From Neisseriaceae bacterium (lineage in GTDB: Bacteria > Pseudomonadota > Gammaproteobacteria > Burkholderiales > Neisseriaceae), in the NCBI GenBank assembly GCA_030151665.1, contig JASLDB010000076.1, forward strand, positions 1 to 33,721: DNA of 33,721 nt, given 5' to 3'. Positions 31,614 to 33,721 of the stretch are shown here, piece after piece. Numbering within the stretch: position 1 is the stretch's first letter; every line of letters begins with the position of its first letter. Made by a program: the position numbers and the translations under genes. The notes beneath the pieces were generated by a model. That model worked only from the letters and a program-made list of their open reading frames with translations. It was not told the origin of the DNA and searched no databases.

Positions 31614-31644
31614 AGTTCATGCTACCATCTGAGGCAATTACTTT

Positions 31645-31833
31645 CATTTCATGTCACGGGAAGTTGGTGCAAATCCAACACTGCCCCCGCAGCGGTAATA
31701 ATCCACACCATAAAAACATGTCTTAATATCCATGCCACTGTTGCTCACCAGCAATGGGAAGGCCATTAAGCCAAGATTTGAGTCCGAAGACCGGCTAGAA
31801 ATGATTTTCAACGAGTATCGCGGGGAGGCGATA
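31645..31833 (+). promoter_or_regulatory. Cobalamin riboswitch controlling btuB
   Basis: The aptamer is closed by P1, CATTTC (31645-31650) with GAAATG (31798-31803). Hallmarks inside are GGGAAGTTGGTGCAAATCCAAC, CTGCCCCCGCAGCGGTAA (the conserved B12-box type core), GGGAAGGC and GTCCGAAGACCGGC. The loop of TATCGC/GCGATA (31816-31833) carries CGGGG, complementary to CCCCG in the earlier loop (31685-31689), i.e. the L5-L13 kissing pair that controls the switch. No terminator with a T-run follows; a small hairpin (GTATTAA/TTAATAC, 31891-31911) stands just before the Shine-Dalgarno, so translation is the likely output. High cobalamin should reduce btuB expression. Confidence 0.93.
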
Positions 31834-31925
31834 TTTGATTGGTCGTCATTTATCTGTGCCCACATCGAATATTTTTACTTTTCGCACTCGGTATTAACTT
31901 TTTATTAATACTTGGAGTGTCATTC

Positions 31926-33721
31926 ATGAAACCTTTTGCTTTAAAACACATTAGCTTGGCGATTTTAGCCGGCACCAGCCTAGTTGCACAGGCACAAGAA
32001 GAGTCAGTACAACTTAATGATGTTATCGTTACTGCCACACGCCTACCACAAAAAACACTCACATCACTCAATGATATTAGCGTGATTACCGCCAACGACA
32101 TTGCCAAAAGTGGCGTACAAGATTTACCCAGCTTATTAAAACGCATAACAGGCTTAGAAGTATCCTCAGATGGTGGTCCTGGGGCAGTAACTTCTTTGTA
32201 TACTCGCGGCACCAACTTCAACCAAACAGTGGTTTTGGTTGATGGTATCCGCATAGCTAATGCCAACTTTAATCAAGCCTCATTTAATCACATTCCATTA
32301 AGTCAAATTGAGCGCATTGAAGTAGTACGTGGTGCCGCCAGCAGTGTATATGGTGCAGATGCCGTTGGTGGCGTGGTTCAAATTTTTACCAAAAAAGCCG
32401 AAGATGGTGCATTCAATGCCAATATTGGTGCAGGTATCGGCAATCGCAATACTTATGAAGTTGATGGCAATGTTTCGGGTACTGTTGGCAAATTAAGCTA
32501 CCAATTAAGTGCCAGTCACAATCAAACCAAAGGCTTTTCTGCACAAAATGAACAAGGCTTTTCCTATAACCCCGACAAAGATGGTTACCAAAATTCTGCT
32601 TTTTCAGGCAGCTTAACCTATGACATTGCTGAGGGCCATAAAATCATTGCAAAGGCACTGGTTAATAAAGGAAAAGCCGAATACGATGGTGTAAGCTATA
32701 CAGCAGAAGATTCAGGTCAAGATTACAATATTAGTCGTTTACGTATTTATAGCTTGGAAAGCCAAAATAAATTAAATGATTTTATTACATCATCTTTGCA
32801 AATTGCCACATCAGAAGACAGACTTAATGCCACAAGTGATAATAAGAATGGATGGAAGGGTTATATCAATTCAAAAAATAATCAAGTCACTTGGACATTA
32901 AACGGTAAACACCAATACATAAACTGGATAGCTGGTGCTGAATGGCAAAAACAAAAAATAGACAGTGACACTTCATACAACGAAAGCAGCCGAACCAACA
33001 AAGCCATCTTTGCAGGTTTGGATTTCAACAAAGACCAATTTTTACTTGAAAGTAGCTTAAGACATGACAATAATGAAAAATTTGGCAATGAAACCACAGG
33101 CCGCTTAGCCACTGGTTACCGCATTACTGACAATTTAACTGCTCGTCTAAGTTATGGAACATCATTCCGCTCACCAACGTTTAATGATTTATATTATCCT
33201 GGCTTTAGCAATCCAAATCTTAAAGCTGAGAAAGGTAAAAATACTGAAATTGGTTTAACTTATGATGATAAAACCACATTAGTACAGTTTAGCATTTTTC
33301 AAAATAGAATTCGTGACCTAATCAATAATGCTACCAATATCAACAAAGCTGAAATAACAGGTACATCCTTATCCGCCAAACACATAATGGGTGATATAAC
33401 TTTACGTGGCGATATAACTTATCAAAATCCCCGTAATAAAACCAACGACAAGCAACTGGATAAACGTGCAAAAGTTTTTGGTAATTTGGGTATCGACTAC
33501 CAAGCCACTGAACAGTTAATTCTATCTGCCAATCAACATTTACATGGCCACAGCCATGAAGATGTTTACCTAAAAGGCAGACAACGCCTAGGCGGTTATG
33601 GTATTACTTCTGTTTCTGCGCAATACCAAATCACCCCAGATTGGCAAGTTTCCGTAAGTGGTGAGAATATTTTCAATAAACACTACACCACTGCCTATGG
33701 TTACAACACCCCTGGTGCCAG
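31926..33721 (+). CDS. btuB: TonB-dependent vitamin B12 receptor, 3' end cut by the window
   Basis: This outer-membrane receptor imports cobalamin with TonB energy. The frame stays open from the ATG at 31926 to the right edge (598 full codons). It has a signal peptide (about 1-23, AQA before QEES), a TonB box DVIVTATR (32-39), the plug domain with VVLVDGIRI (102-110) and VVRGAASSVYGADAVGGVVQIF (split here, about 133-154), and a barrel with typical FRSPTFNDLYYPGFSNPNLKAE. The last visible residues align with the E. coli BtuB end (NLFDKDYETVYGYQTAG), so only about a dozen residues and the stop are missing. A GGAG stands 8 bases before the ATG. Specificity for cobalamin is supported by the riboswitch upstream. 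Confidence 0.95.
   Translation, partial: MKPFALKHISLAILAGTSLVAQAQEESVQLNDVIVTATRLPQKTLTSLNDISVITANDIAKSGVQDLPSLLKRITGLEVSSDGGPGAVTSLYTRGTNFNQTVVLVDGIRIANANFNQASFNHIPLSQIERIEVVRGAASSVYGADAVGGVVQIFTKKAEDGAFNANIGAGIGNRNTYEVDGNVSGTVGKLSYQLSASHNQTKGFSAQNEQGFSYNPDKDGYQNSAFSGSLTYDIAEGHKIIAKALVNKGKAEYDGVSYTAEDSGQDYNISRLRIYSLESQNKLNDFITSSLQIATSEDRLNATSDNKNGWKGYINSKNNQVTWTLNGKHQYINWIAGAEWQKQKIDSDTSYNESSRTNKAIFAGLDFNKDQFLLESSLRHDNNEKFGNETTGRLATGYRITDNLTARLSYGTSFRSPTFNDLYYPGFSNPNLKAEKGKNTEIGLTYDDKTTLVQFSIFQNRIRDLINNATNINKAEITGTSLSAKHIMGDITLRGDITYQNPRNKTNDKQLDKRAKVFGNLGIDYQATEQLILSANQHLHGHSHEDVYLKGRQRLGGYGITSVSAQYQITPDWQVSVSGENIFNKHYTTAYGYNTPGA

Noticed and set aside
31644..31865. Minus-strand open frame of 73 codons
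   Set aside because: It is the antisense of the cobalamin riboswitch.
1..33721. Neisseria-type DNA uptake sequence (GCCGTCTGAA or variants) as terminator stems
   Set aside because: The stems of the terminators I inspected all differ in sequence, so no shared uptake motif is supported; a full motif count was not possible.
1..33721. Mobile element or recent horizontal transfer
   Set aside because: No transposase, integrase, terminal repeats or clear change of codon style was seen.

Overview
The window looks like chromosomal DNA of a low-to-mid G+C (about 40-45% by eye) betaproteobacterium, most likely in or near the Neisseriaceae. The reasons are a BirA-CoaX fusion protein, heptose adenylyltransferase (RfaE2) as a stand-alone gene, a periplasmic alpha-carbonic anhydrase, and a three-gene MBOAT/SGNH/SGNH-lipoprotein cluster with the layout of Neisseria patA-patB-ape1 (peptidoglycan O-acetylation and de-O-acetylation). 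I did not see the Neisseria DNA uptake sequence in the terminators I inspected. Species is not determined. No insertion sequence, phage, plasmid or CRISPR signature is visible.

Layout, left to right. 1-267: C-terminal end of a tyrosine-phosphatase-like protein. 268-1386: no protein gene, but two near-identical minus-strand small RNA genes (about 678-771 and 1074-1167), each with its own sigma70-like promoter and intrinsic terminator. 1444-6194 (minus): tldD, then the operon rfaE2 - birA/coaX - SPOR protein. 6466-8959 (plus): lysP and thrB. 9073-13809 (minus): a marR-led multidrug efflux operon (MarR, lipoprotein outer-membrane factor, EmrA, EmrB) with a perfect 20-bp palindrome in its promoter. 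14084-14818 (plus): carbonic anhydrase. 14946-17522 (minus): GNAT acetyltransferase, orphan polar amino acid ABC ATPase, ksgA, yqaA-like. 17640-18788 (plus): promoter, preQ1-I riboswitch, queD, queE. 19053-22995 (plus): SDR, maf, rng, cysE. 23069-26164 (minus): tyrB, fabF, acpP. 26576-31522 (plus): gpsA, patA-, patB- and ape1-like genes. 31585-33721 (plus): promoter, cobalamin riboswitch and btuB, cut by the right edge.

Most protein genes are housekeeping or envelope functions in ordinary operons. The most unusual content is RNA-level: the tandem sibling small RNAs carry two UUUCUCCU anti-Shine-Dalgarno modules each in a predicted unpaired linker, and the differences between copies preserve pairing in both stems. 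Other regulatory structure includes two riboswitches, two palindromic candidate operators placed between -35 and -10 boxes, a terminator-like attenuator between acpP and fabF, and a further small RNA candidate between gpsA and acpP. All calls come from reading the sequence; no database search or folding software was used.
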